The notes under the pieces: generated by a model
What the model was told of the DNA's origin: nothing
Database searches by the model: none
The model's input: only the letters and a program-made list of their open reading frames with translations
Made by a program: the position numbers and the translations under genes
In this document: in pieces, positions 1-5,881 of the stretch
Position numbering within the stretch: the first letter of the stretch is position 1
How the letters are laid out: each line of letters opens with the position of its first letter
Assembly: GCA_014381385.1 (NCBI GenBank)
Contig: JACNLR010000039.1
Span: 1 to 5,881, forward strand
Direction of reading: 5' to 3'
DNA from: Planctomycetota bacterium
GTDB taxonomy: Bacteria > Planctomycetota > Phycisphaerae > Phycisphaerales > SM1A02
DNA: 5,881 nt

Positions 1-551
1 TGAGCATTGCCTTTGCTTGCGCCCTGCCAGTCGTGACGTGGCAAATTGCTGATCTTTGTGATGGCGCCAAATCAATTGAATCAATAGTTGATGCAGCGTC
101 TGCACCAGAACCTCCTCAAGCAGCCAATGTTGCTTCAGAATTAAACGTACTTTCTGCTGCGGAGGATGCGATGACAGCAGCCTTTGCTCTCCTTGCGAAT
201 GATGCATCAAGAGCGGTGCGAAGTGGATACACAAGAGCTGCAGCCGGTTGGAACGCGGTACCCGTTGGACCACGCTTTATGCTTGCGGGTTCTGCTATTG
301 CTGGATTACTCCTTGGACTCTTGATTGCAACCTTCATGCCATTTCTCGCTTCTGCAATTGTGACGTCTGTTGGCGGCAGCATCCTGCTCATCGAGGCGAT
401 ACGAAACTTCGTTGCATTGATTTGGTCGCAACAATTTATGGCTTCCATCTCGACAAGTGTACTCTTCCTTACGTTTATCGGAATCGCACTTGCTGGAATT
501 GGCTTGCAACTCACACTTGCAAAACGAACATCAAAAGTCACCGAAGAGTAA
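1..551 (+). CDS. Unrecognised membrane protein, 5' end cut by the window edge
   Basis: The frame is open from the left edge to a TAA stop, giving 182 visible residues. I do not recognise the family. The visible part starts with a hydrophobic run (SIAFACALPVVTWQIA), which could be the end of a membrane helix or a signal-like segment. An Ala/Pro/Glu-rich linker follows (about residues 22-60), then an Ala-rich, probably helical stretch (50-80). Three likely membrane helices come next: about 93-114, 115-133 (the pair is split by a short FMPF turn) and 151-171. The tail is short and charged (AKRTSKVTEE). A GTG at 33-35 could be a start, but no purine-rich ribosome site precedes it and the frame stays open upstream. 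Bases 1-2 (TG) could also complete an ATG, GTG or TTG at the edge, so the true start is unresolved. The Gly/Ala/Leu-rich paired helices vaguely resemble small-domain TMEM198/DUF4203-type membrane proteins, but this is a weak impression. The gene converges on nuoN, so it is not part of that operon. The opposite-strand reading here is Cys/Ser/Arg-rich and looks like a shadow. Confidence 0.75.
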   Translation, partial: SIAFACALPVVTWQIADLCDGAKSIESIVDAASAPEPPQAANVASELNVLSAAEDAMTAAFALLANDASRAVRSGYTRAAAGWNAVPVGPRFMLAGSAIAGLLLGLLIATFMPFLASAIVTSVGGSILLIEAIRNFVALIWSQQFMASISTSVLFLTFIGIALAGIGLQLTLAKRTSKVTEE

Positions 552-585
552 CGACAATGCGGGCACAGTCTGTTAGTGACAGTAC

Positions 586-2085
586 CTACTCGTCTACTTC
601 GACTATAGATTGCTGCGCATCTACATAGAGAGTGCTTAGCAAAATCGGTCCCGCAATCGCAATAATGGCACAAAGAACTGCGGCAATCAGTGGCCATTGC
701 AACGTGACCTTCACCGATTCACTGCGAGTTGTTGTAGAAGCAAGAAGTGACACGCCGATTAAGCGCAAGTAATACCAAGCGCTAATAGCGCTTGCAACTG
801 CAGCAATGAGAACAAGCAGGATTTGCCCAGCTGCGATGCCTGCAGCGAACAATAGTAATTTTCCCCAGAATCCAAAGAGCGGCGGAATACCAAGAAGTGA
901 TCCGCAAGAAACTGCAAATGAGGTTGCTGCAAGTGGACTTCGTTTATGCAGCCCTGCTAAGTCTTCAAGTTCGTCTACTTCTTTACCGTCGCGAGTCAGA
1001 CAAGCAAGGGTTGCAAATGCTGAAGTATTTGTCGCACCATAGATGACGATGTACACAAAAACGGCTACAAGCCCAAGGGGAGGTCCAGCGATTATTCCTA
1101 TAAGCATGTAGCCACTGTGTGCGATAGAACTGTACCCAAGCATGCGCTTGGCTGAGGTTTGCAACAGTGCGCCAATATTCCCAAGCAGCATTGTTAATAC
1201 CGCGACTACCCAGAGTGCCATTTCTACAACGAGTGGAAGTCCATCATCCCAACCTACTAAAGTACAAAGCAAAATTATTGCGAGTATGCCTGCTGTTTTT
1301 GGGATAAATGCCAAGAAAGCGGTTACCGCAGCTGCTGCACCCTGGTAGACATCCGGTGCATAGAGGTGCATTGGAGCGGCTGCAATTTTGTAGCACAACC
1401 CAAAGATAGCAAGAAGCAATCCAATTTGTCCTAAAAGCAACACGCCACCATCAGCACGTTGCGTTGCAAATACATCAGCTATTTCTGTAAGAACGAACGT
1501 ACCGGTTGCAGCATAGAGAAGCGCAAAACCGTAAAGCATCAGCGCTGCAGAGACAGCTCCAAGGAAAAAGTACTTCATCGCTGCTTCTTGTGCCACTTTT
1601 GAGAGGCGGCTCATTGCGACCATGACATACGTTGGCAACGAAACAAGTTCAAGCGCGAGGAACAGCCAAATTAAATCACGTGCCTCGCAAAGGAGCATCA
1701 CTCCAGAAATACTCAATAGAAGCAATGCGTGGAATTCGCCACCACTTGTTCTAAGTGGGCTATGGGCTGCGTTTCCTTTTGCAATTGCGTGTTCATACTT
1801 TCTATCCATCAATCCGCCAGTTGCCATTACAAGAAGGATCCCAATTGATGCCGTGAAGAATTTGATGTACGGACCAATATGGGGAAGTAACGTGTCTGTT
1901 GCTGCGATTCTTTCGGAGGTATACACGGATGGAATCGCGATACATGCTGCAGCTAAAAATCCGCAAGCAATGAAACCTACGCGTCTCCGGATTGCGGCAG
2001 CCTCAAATAGACCTCCAATTGCGCAGACAACTGCCCCAACAAGAAGAATGAGTTCAGGTGTGAGGAGCCAGAGTCGATCAGCCAT
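586..2085 (-). CDS. nuoN: NADH-quinone oxidoreductase subunit N (complex I antiporter-like subunit)
   Basis: NuoN is one of three antiporter-like subunits in the membrane arm of complex I, where NADH-to-quinone electron transfer drives proton pumping across the inner membrane. The product has 499 residues, close to the usual length for the family (about 480-500, 14 membrane helices). Residues matching the known E. coli proton path are present: E146 (E133) in LALELVSLP, K171 (K158) in AAMKYFFLGA, K233 (K217) in CYKIAAAPMH, K263 (K247) in FIPKTAG and K409 (K395) in FGFWGKL. The PDVYQGA signature is at 244-250. The start is the ATG preceded by AAGGAG seven bases upstream; an in-frame GTG 42 bases further out has no such site. 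The ATG lies inside the end of nuoM, with an 8-base overlap. The stop is TAG. One oddity is that the prolines usually found just after YQGA are replaced by alanines. This is the last gene of the operon in the window and faces a convergent unrelated gene. Confidence 0.97.
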   Translation of the reverse strand: MADRLWLLTPELILLVGAVVCAIGGLFEAAAIRRRVGFIACGFLAAACIAIPSVYTSERIAATDTLLPHIGPYIKFFTASIGILLVMATGGLMDRKYEHAIAKGNAAHSPLRTSGGEFHALLLLSISGVMLLCEARDLIWLFLALELVSLPTYVMVAMSRLSKVAQEAAMKYFFLGAVSAALMLYGFALLYAATGTFVLTEIADVFATQRADGGVLLLGQIGLLLAIFGLCYKIAAAPMHLYAPDVYQGAAAAVTAFLAFIPKTAGILAIILLCTLVGWDDGLPLVVEMALWVVAVLTMLLGNIGALLQTSAKRMLGYSSIAHSGYMLIGIIAGPPLGLVAVFVYIVIYGATNTSAFATLACLTRDGKEVDELEDLAGLHKRSPLAATSFAVSCGSLLGIPPLFGFWGKLLLFAAGIAAGQILLVLIAAVASAISAWYYLRLIGVSLLASTTTRSESVKVTLQWPLIAAVLCAIIAIAGPILLSTLYVDAQQSIVEVDE

Positions 2086-3670
2086 CTTGGTTCTCCTTAT
2101 TGATGAAGAGAACTTCAGTAGTAGCACTTTGTTCTTGTTGTACTATCGCTGGGTATGGGGAGAGAACTTCTTCTACGGATCCCCGCATCGCATCGGTGAG
2201 CACCGTTGGCTGCACACCAATCCAAATACAAAGCACTGCAAGTGGAACAATGACGCCAATTTCGCGCGGGCTAAGATCGCTTGGTAGTACGCTATGACTT
2301 TTATCTGCTTGGGGTTCTTTGAGTTTCCCAAAGACTACTTTTCCGACCATAATAAGTAAGTACATCGCTGCTAGAACCATGCCAAGAGCTGCAATTGCTG
2401 CATATTCAGGGCCAAGCACGCCCGGCCATTGTTCTGCGTTGCCCGAGGCAACAAACGTGCCAAGCAAACACATAAACTCACTTACAAAGCCATTCAATCC
2501 CGGTAGACCTACGCTAGCAAGGACGAAGAAGACCATGAAGAAAGACCAAACTGGCATTTTCTTGGCAAGCCCACCAATTGTATTCATATCACGTGTGTGA
2601 TACCGTTCGTACATCATGCCAATCAGAAAGAATAACGCGCCGGTCGAAAGACCGTGATTTAGCATGTACAGAACTGCGCCCTCTAGTCCGATTGGATTTA
2701 ATGCAATCAGACCAAGAACACAAAAACCAAGGTGGCTCACAGAAGAATAGGCAACGAGTTTTTTAACATCGTCTTGAACCCAACAGATGAGTGCTGCGTA
2801 CAAGATGCCAATAATCGCAAGAACTGCAATCGCTGGCGCATACGCAACGAGTGCTTCAGGAACCATGGGGAGTACAAATCTATACACACCAAAGGTGCCG
2901 AGTTTCAACAGTACACCAGCAAGAATGACAGAACCAGCAGTCGGTGCCTCCGTATGCGCAAGTGGAAGCCAAGTATGTACGGGAAAAACTGGGATTTTCA
3001 CAGCGAATCCAGCAAGTAATGCAAGCAGTATCCAGCCTTGTTCGCTTGCTGACAAACTCGTCGAAGCAAATTGCGCTAAGTCATGAATTGCAAATGACCA
3101 CACTCCATACTGAGAGACTTGGTATTGCCATGCAACGTATAGAAAACCCGCTAACGTAAAAAGTGAACCTGTAAATGTATAGATGAAAAATTTGACACTT
3201 GCGTGTGCTCTATTTTTCCCGCCATAGATTGCAATGAGGAAAAACATTGGAACAAGGGTCAATTCAAAACTCACGTAGAACAGGATTAAGTCCTGTGCGC
3301 TAAACACGCCAAGCATGGCAGATTCAAGAATGAGGAGCCAAGCGTAGTATTCTTTTCGCCGCGATGTGATTGCTGTGAAAGAACCCCAAATACAAAGTGG
3401 CGTCAACAAAGTGGTCAACAACACAAGGAGTAAAGCAACAGAATCAACGCCAAGATCGAGAGTTACACCCATCTGACTTAGCCATGGAACGTGCGACATG
3501 ATCCCGCTCTGTGGTGTTCCCCAATATTCAAACTGCACTGCCATCAAAATGCTGATGACAAACACAACTGTCGATACGCCAAGCGATATCCACTTTGCAA
3601 TGGAAGCCTTTGCGAGGAACACGCAAATGGCACCAACAAGAGGAAGGAGGAGGAGTAACCAAAGGCTCAT
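2078..3670 (-). CDS. nuoM: NADH-quinone oxidoreductase subunit M (complex I antiporter-like subunit)
   Basis: NuoM is the middle of the three antiporter-like subunits in the complex I membrane arm, and sits between NuoL and NuoN. The product has 530 residues, slightly longer than the E. coli protein (about 509). The proton-path residues line up with E. coli at a near-constant offset: E136 (E144) in SFELTLVP, K225 (K234) in AVKIPVFPVHTWLP, K256 (K265) in LLKLGTFG, H313 (H322) in SVSHLGF, H339 (H348) in MLNHGLS and E398 (E407) in GFVSEFM. The DVKKLVAYSSVSHLG motif is at 301-315. The N-terminus is hydrophobic from residue 3 (first membrane helix). The C-terminal tail (about 495-530) is polar and has no assigned role. 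The start ATG overlaps the nuoL TGA as ATGA, so translation is probably coupled. A G-rich stretch is the only candidate ribosome site. The stop TGA lies just inside nuoN. The wording of the 355-400 region looks planctomycetal to me, from memory. Confidence 0.97.
   Translation of the reverse strand: MSLWLLLLLPLVGAICVFLAKASIAKWISLGVSTVVFVISILMAVQFEYWGTPQSGIMSHVPWLSQMGVTLDLGVDSVALLLVLLTTLLTPLCIWGSFTAITSRRKEYYAWLLILESAMLGVFSAQDLILFYVSFELTLVPMFFLIAIYGGKNRAHASVKFFIYTFTGSLFTLAGFLYVAWQYQVSQYGVWSFAIHDLAQFASTSLSASEQGWILLALLAGFAVKIPVFPVHTWLPLAHTEAPTAGSVILAGVLLKLGTFGVYRFVLPMVPEALVAYAPAIAVLAIIGILYAALICWVQDDVKKLVAYSSVSHLGFCVLGLIALNPIGLEGAVLYMLNHGLSTGALFFLIGMMYERYHTRDMNTIGGLAKKMPVWSFFMVFFVLASVGLPGLNGFVSEFMCLLGTFVASGNAEQWPGVLGPEYAAIAALGMVLAAMYLLIMVGKVVFGKLKEPQADKSHSVLPSDLSPREIGVIVPLAVLCIWIGVQPTVLTDAMRGSVEEVLSPYPAIVQQEQSATTEVLFINKENQDG
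2093..2098 (-). promoter_or_regulatory. Shine-Dalgarno site of nuoN
   Basis: AAGGAG on the minus strand ends seven bases before the nuoN ATG. It lies within the last codons of nuoM. It decides the nuoN start in favour of the ATG at 2085 over the upstream in-frame GTG at 2127. It is the only strong ribosome site among the junctions in this window. Confidence 0.85.
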
Positions 3671-5856
3671 TGCAAGCCCCCCACCGCTGCTGCGATATGA
3701 TCACTTGTATCACTCTCTGGTGAAACAGTTTGAATAAGTTCAACTATTTCAGGCATGAATAGCATTAACAACGCAATGAGAATTGCGCCACCAATCATAG
3801 AAATTGCGTAACTTTGCACAGCACCGTTGTGCAAGGGTGAGAACCATCGCGCGATGGCTCGAGGAAGTGCAGCAATCCCGTTTACCAATGCGCCATCAAT
3901 AAGGAACCGGTCAACGAGCGAGAATATTTTTCCAAGAATCCACAAGGGCGACCGAATCGTCGCGATGTATATTTCATCGACGTACCATTTATGTTCCATC
4001 GCCGTTGGCAACCAACGAGTTGCCTTACTTGCAAGAAGTTTCCCGCGAAGTTTATCTGCAGCGTTTCTACGGAAAAGGTGAAAGTACAAAGCAAAACTTA
4101 TTCCAATGAAACCAACGATAGCCGAAATGTAATACATCGCTTTATGGGGATCCATACCAAGGATGCTTCCGTGCCCGAGGTCGTGGTCGAGTGTTCCGTG
4201 CGTCTCTACACCTGCGCCAGGCACACCAGCTGATGCTGGTGAATCGTTAATCATTTCTGCAACCCAACCACCATCAATGTGCTCGGTTTCATTTGGCATA
4301 AAGTAAGGGAGTGCTGCAAGCAATGCACCAAGGGCAATAACAACAAGAACAAAGTTGATTGCGAATCTCGGAGCATGTGGGTGGAACGACGATGGGTCCT
4401 CGCCGTGCAACTCATCTCCGGGCTCAAAATGCACTGGACCTGCGCACACACGAAACCAAACTCTAAACGTGTAATACGCCGTTAGTCCCGCTGTGAATAT
4501 TGCTAGCCAACCTAAGACTTCGAACCCTGGACCTTGCGACACAAATGCTTCTGCAAGAATTGCATCTTTAGAAAAGTACCCACTTGTAAATGGGAATCCA
4601 GCAAGGCAAAGGCATCCAACTAACATCGTGTAACTGACTATCTTCCACCCCTTCATTTTGCGAAGACCAGAAAGACGGCGTAGGTCAAGTTGCCCTGCAA
4701 AGCCGTGCATTATCGCACCGCAAGTTAGGAACAAAACCGCCTTGAAAAAGGCGTGTGTAAAGACGTGGTACGCAGCGCCATACGAAGTAACCACCCCAAG
4801 CCCGAGGAACATGTACCCTAGTTGTGAAACAGTCGCGTACGCCATAATTCGCTTTATGTCGTATTGCGCCATTCCGATTGTTGCTGCCAACAAAGCGGTC
4901 AAGCCACCAACCCACGCAACCGTAGGAAGTGCGTATTCGTCCAACTCGAAAAGTGGATACGTTCGGATGATTAAGTAAATACCTGCTGTCACCATGGTGG
5001 CCGCGTGAATCAGCGCAGAGACAGGTGTTGGACCTTCCATCGCATCGGGTAGCCATACATACAAAGGTAACTGCGCTGACTTACCAAATGCAGCGAGCAT
5101 AAGTAAGTAAGGAATTGCATGGACTGTCCAGCAGCCAAATGAGCCGTCGTAGTTGTGCGCTTCAAGTGCTGTTGCGATACCATCGTACTCAACGGTTCCA
5201 AACGTAGACCAGATGAGATAGATAGCGAGTGCTAAACCAACATCGCCGATTCGGTTGACGATGAACGCCTTCTTCGCCGCAGCAACAGCCGAAGGTTTCT
5301 GAAAAAAGTAACCAATGAGCCAATACGATGCGAAACCAACACCTTCCCAACCCAGATAGAGCATAAGTAAATTGTCGCCCATCACCAAGCATGTCATCGC
5401 AAAAAGGAAAACACTCACGCCTGCAAAAAATCGGGTGTACCCCTTGCCTACGTCGTGCTCCATGTATTCAGAAGCATAGACCGCAATCAACGTTCCAAGC
5501 CCTGTAACAAAGAGCATCCACAACAACGTTAATGAGTCGATATAGAGCGCAAAGTTAGCTACAAATGAACCCCCTGCCCAGTGCACTTGCAGCCAATCAA
5601 AAAGGTGGATTACTTCCGGTTGCGTATAACCTTGCCAAAGCATAAGCGTGAGCACAAAAGAAGTTGCAAGACAAACAACAGTTATGATCGCAGGTGCTTT
5701 TGATTTAACTTTGCATGCAGCACAAATGCCACAAAGCACTAACGAAATCAACGGCATCCAAACAATAAAACCAGCCCAACTCAAGTTCGTAACATGCAAA
5801 ACTTCAGCAACTGGCACCGCTGGCATCGCGACAAGAGATGAAAGAATGGAGAGCAT
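3667..5856 (-). CDS. nuoL: NADH-quinone oxidoreductase subunit L (complex I antiporter-like subunit)
   Basis: NuoL is the distal antiporter-like subunit of complex I. Its C-terminal lateral helix runs along the membrane arm and ties the pumping subunits together. The product has 729 residues, about 115 longer than E. coli NuoL (613). Proton-path residues are intact: E171 (E. coli E144) in GWEGVGF, K259 (K229) in FGKSAQLP, H284 (H254) in ALIHAATMVTAG, H364 and H368 (H334, H338), K372 (K342), and K430-D431 (K399-D400) in GYFSKDAIL. The lateral helix region is about 620-675, starting near KWYVDEIY, followed by a last membrane helix at about 682-702. The extra length comes from about 27 residues at the N-terminus, a His/Asp-rich periplasmic loop at about 519-572, and a polar tail after 703. 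The chosen ATG follows the upstream stop directly (TAAATG) with no good Shine-Dalgarno, so it is probably translated by coupling. Later in-frame ATGs (residues 11 and 34) also lack one. The end overlaps nuoM by 4 bases. Confidence 0.97.
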   Translation of the reverse strand: MLSILSSLVAMPAVPVAEVLHVTNLSWAGFIVWMPLISLVLCGICAACKVKSKAPAIITVVCLATSFVLTLMLWQGYTQPEVIHLFDWLQVHWAGGSFVANFALYIDSLTLLWMLFVTGLGTLIAVYASEYMEHDVGKGYTRFFAGVSVFLFAMTCLVMGDNLLMLYLGWEGVGFASYWLIGYFFQKPSAVAAAKKAFIVNRIGDVGLALAIYLIWSTFGTVEYDGIATALEAHNYDGSFGCWTVHAIPYLLMLAAFGKSAQLPLYVWLPDAMEGPTPVSALIHAATMVTAGIYLIIRTYPLFELDEYALPTVAWVGGLTALLAATIGMAQYDIKRIMAYATVSQLGYMFLGLGVVTSYGAAYHVFTHAFFKAVLFLTCGAIMHGFAGQLDLRRLSGLRKMKGWKIVSYTMLVGCLCLAGFPFTSGYFSKDAILAEAFVSQGPGFEVLGWLAIFTAGLTAYYTFRVWFRVCAGPVHFEPGDELHGEDPSSFHPHAPRFAINFVLVVIALGALLAALPYFMPNETEHIDGGWVAEMINDSPASAGVPGAGVETHGTLDHDLGHGSILGMDPHKAMYYISAIVGFIGISFALYFHLFRRNAADKLRGKLLASKATRWLPTAMEHKWYVDEIYIATIRSPLWILGKIFSLVDRFLIDGALVNGIAALPRAIARWFSPLHNGAVQSYAISMIGGAILIALLMLFMPEIVELIQTVSPESDTSDHIAAAVGGLQ
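3677..3685 (-). promoter_or_regulatory. Weak G-rich ribosome site of nuoM
   Basis: On the minus strand GGTGGGGGG ends six bases before the nuoM ATG, inside the last codons of nuoL (encoding part of AVGGLQ). A GGGGG run can pair with the 16S anti-Shine-Dalgarno CCUCC with one G-U wobble. Spacing is suitable but the match is imperfect, and the Gly codons explain the G-run equally well. Coupling through the ATGA overlap may be the main route to initiation. Confidence 0.4.
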
Positions 5857-5881
5857 TTAATTCATTCGCACAGCTCTCCAT
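5846..5881. repeat. 9-bp perfect inverted repeat across the nuoK/nuoL junction
   Basis: ATGGAGAGC at 5846-5854 is the exact reverse complement of GCTCTCCAT at 5873-5881, separated by 18 bases. In the transcript, one arm lies in the end of the upstream gene and carries GGAG. The other covers the last base of the nuoL start codon and codons 2-4. The upstream stop and the first two bases of the nuoL start would sit in the loop. The second arm touches the window edge, so the repeat may be longer. A repeat of this size is expected about once by chance in a window this long, so a function is not established. Confidence 0.45.
5857..5881 (-). CDS. nuoK: Probable 3' end of nuoK (partial)
   Basis: Reading leftward from the right edge, an open frame gives WRAVRMN and a TAA stop that touches the nuoL ATG. 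In nearly all bacterial complex I operons the gene before nuoL is nuoK, whose product ends in a short, often basic tail of this kind (commonly close to LRG or MKG). The identification rests on gene order and this short tail only. Just seven codons are visible, so no functional residue can be checked. Confidence 0.55.

Noticed and set aside
504..522. TTGCAA repeated at 504-509 and 517-522, able to form a 6-bp stem, considered as a terminator
   Set aside because: The stem is AT-rich and short, lies inside coding sequence, and has no following T-run on either strand.
116..697. A 193-codon minus-strand open frame opposite the left-edge gene and the end of nuoN
   Set aside because: Its product is rich in Cys, Ser and Arg with no recognisable domain, it overlaps the end of nuoN in another frame, and the plus-strand frame here gives coherent membrane helices and stays open to the edge.
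2086..2127. A 14-residue N-terminal extension of NuoN from an upstream GTG
   Set aside because: It has no ribosome site, it would begin deep inside nuoM, and the ATG at 2085 has a well-spaced AAGGAG and matches the usual NuoN beginning.
1622..2287. A 221-codon plus-strand open frame opposite the nuoN/nuoM junction
   Set aside because: It is wholly antisense to two well-supported complex I genes, and its product is low in structure, Ser/Ala/Pro-rich and without recognisable motifs, as expected for a shadow.
2078..5856. Mrp-type Na+/H+ antiporter or a hydrogenase membrane module instead of complex I
   Set aside because: NuoL, NuoM and NuoN occur in the standard complex I order with separate L, M and N signatures, a NuoL lateral helix and a nuoK-like tail upstream. 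Mrp and formate hydrogenlyase loci have different gene content and order, although the left and right flanks beyond the window were not seen.
1..5881. CRISPR arrays, tRNA or rRNA genes, insertion sequences, defence genes, toxin-antitoxin pairs
   Set aside because: No repeat-spacer pattern, cloverleaf-like or rRNA-like sequence, transposase motif or accessory gene was seen; almost all of the window is accounted for by the nuo genes and the one membrane protein.

Overview
This window is the 3' end of a respiratory complex I (NADH:quinone oxidoreductase) operon, read on the minus strand. From right to left it holds the last codons of a probable nuoK, then complete nuoL, nuoM and nuoN. A fourth gene of unknown function, cut by the left edge, runs on the plus strand and converges on nuoN. 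Essentially every base is coding. The only intergenic gap of note is the 34 bases between the two converging stop codons.

NuoL, NuoM and NuoN are the three large antiporter-like membrane subunits of the proton-pumping arm. Each keeps the glutamate/lysine/histidine chain that is known from the E. coli and Thermus enzymes to carry protons across the membrane, so all three look functional. The genes are packed tightly. The nuoK stop abuts the nuoL ATG, nuoL and nuoM overlap by 4 bases (ATGA), and nuoM and nuoN overlap by 8 bases. This implies one transcript with translational coupling, whose promoter lies upstream, beyond the right edge. Only nuoN has a strong Shine-Dalgarno sequence; nuoM has a weak G-rich one and nuoL has none that is well placed.

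Organism: a bacterium with moderate GC content. The wording of NuoM (for example the stretch around HTRDMNTIGGL and VGLPGLNGFVSEF) and of NuoL (KPSAVAAAKKAFIVNRIGD) reminds me of Planctomycetota, possibly Phycisphaerae. This is recall, not a search, and is held only moderately.

I looked for an undescribed system and did not find one. The window is mostly ordinary core metabolism. The items worth a second look are the unrecognised membrane protein at the left edge, a 9-bp inverted repeat that brackets the nuoK/nuoL junction, a His/Asp-rich periplasmic loop and an N-terminal extension in NuoL, and the loss of the usual proline in the NuoN TM7-TM8 region.
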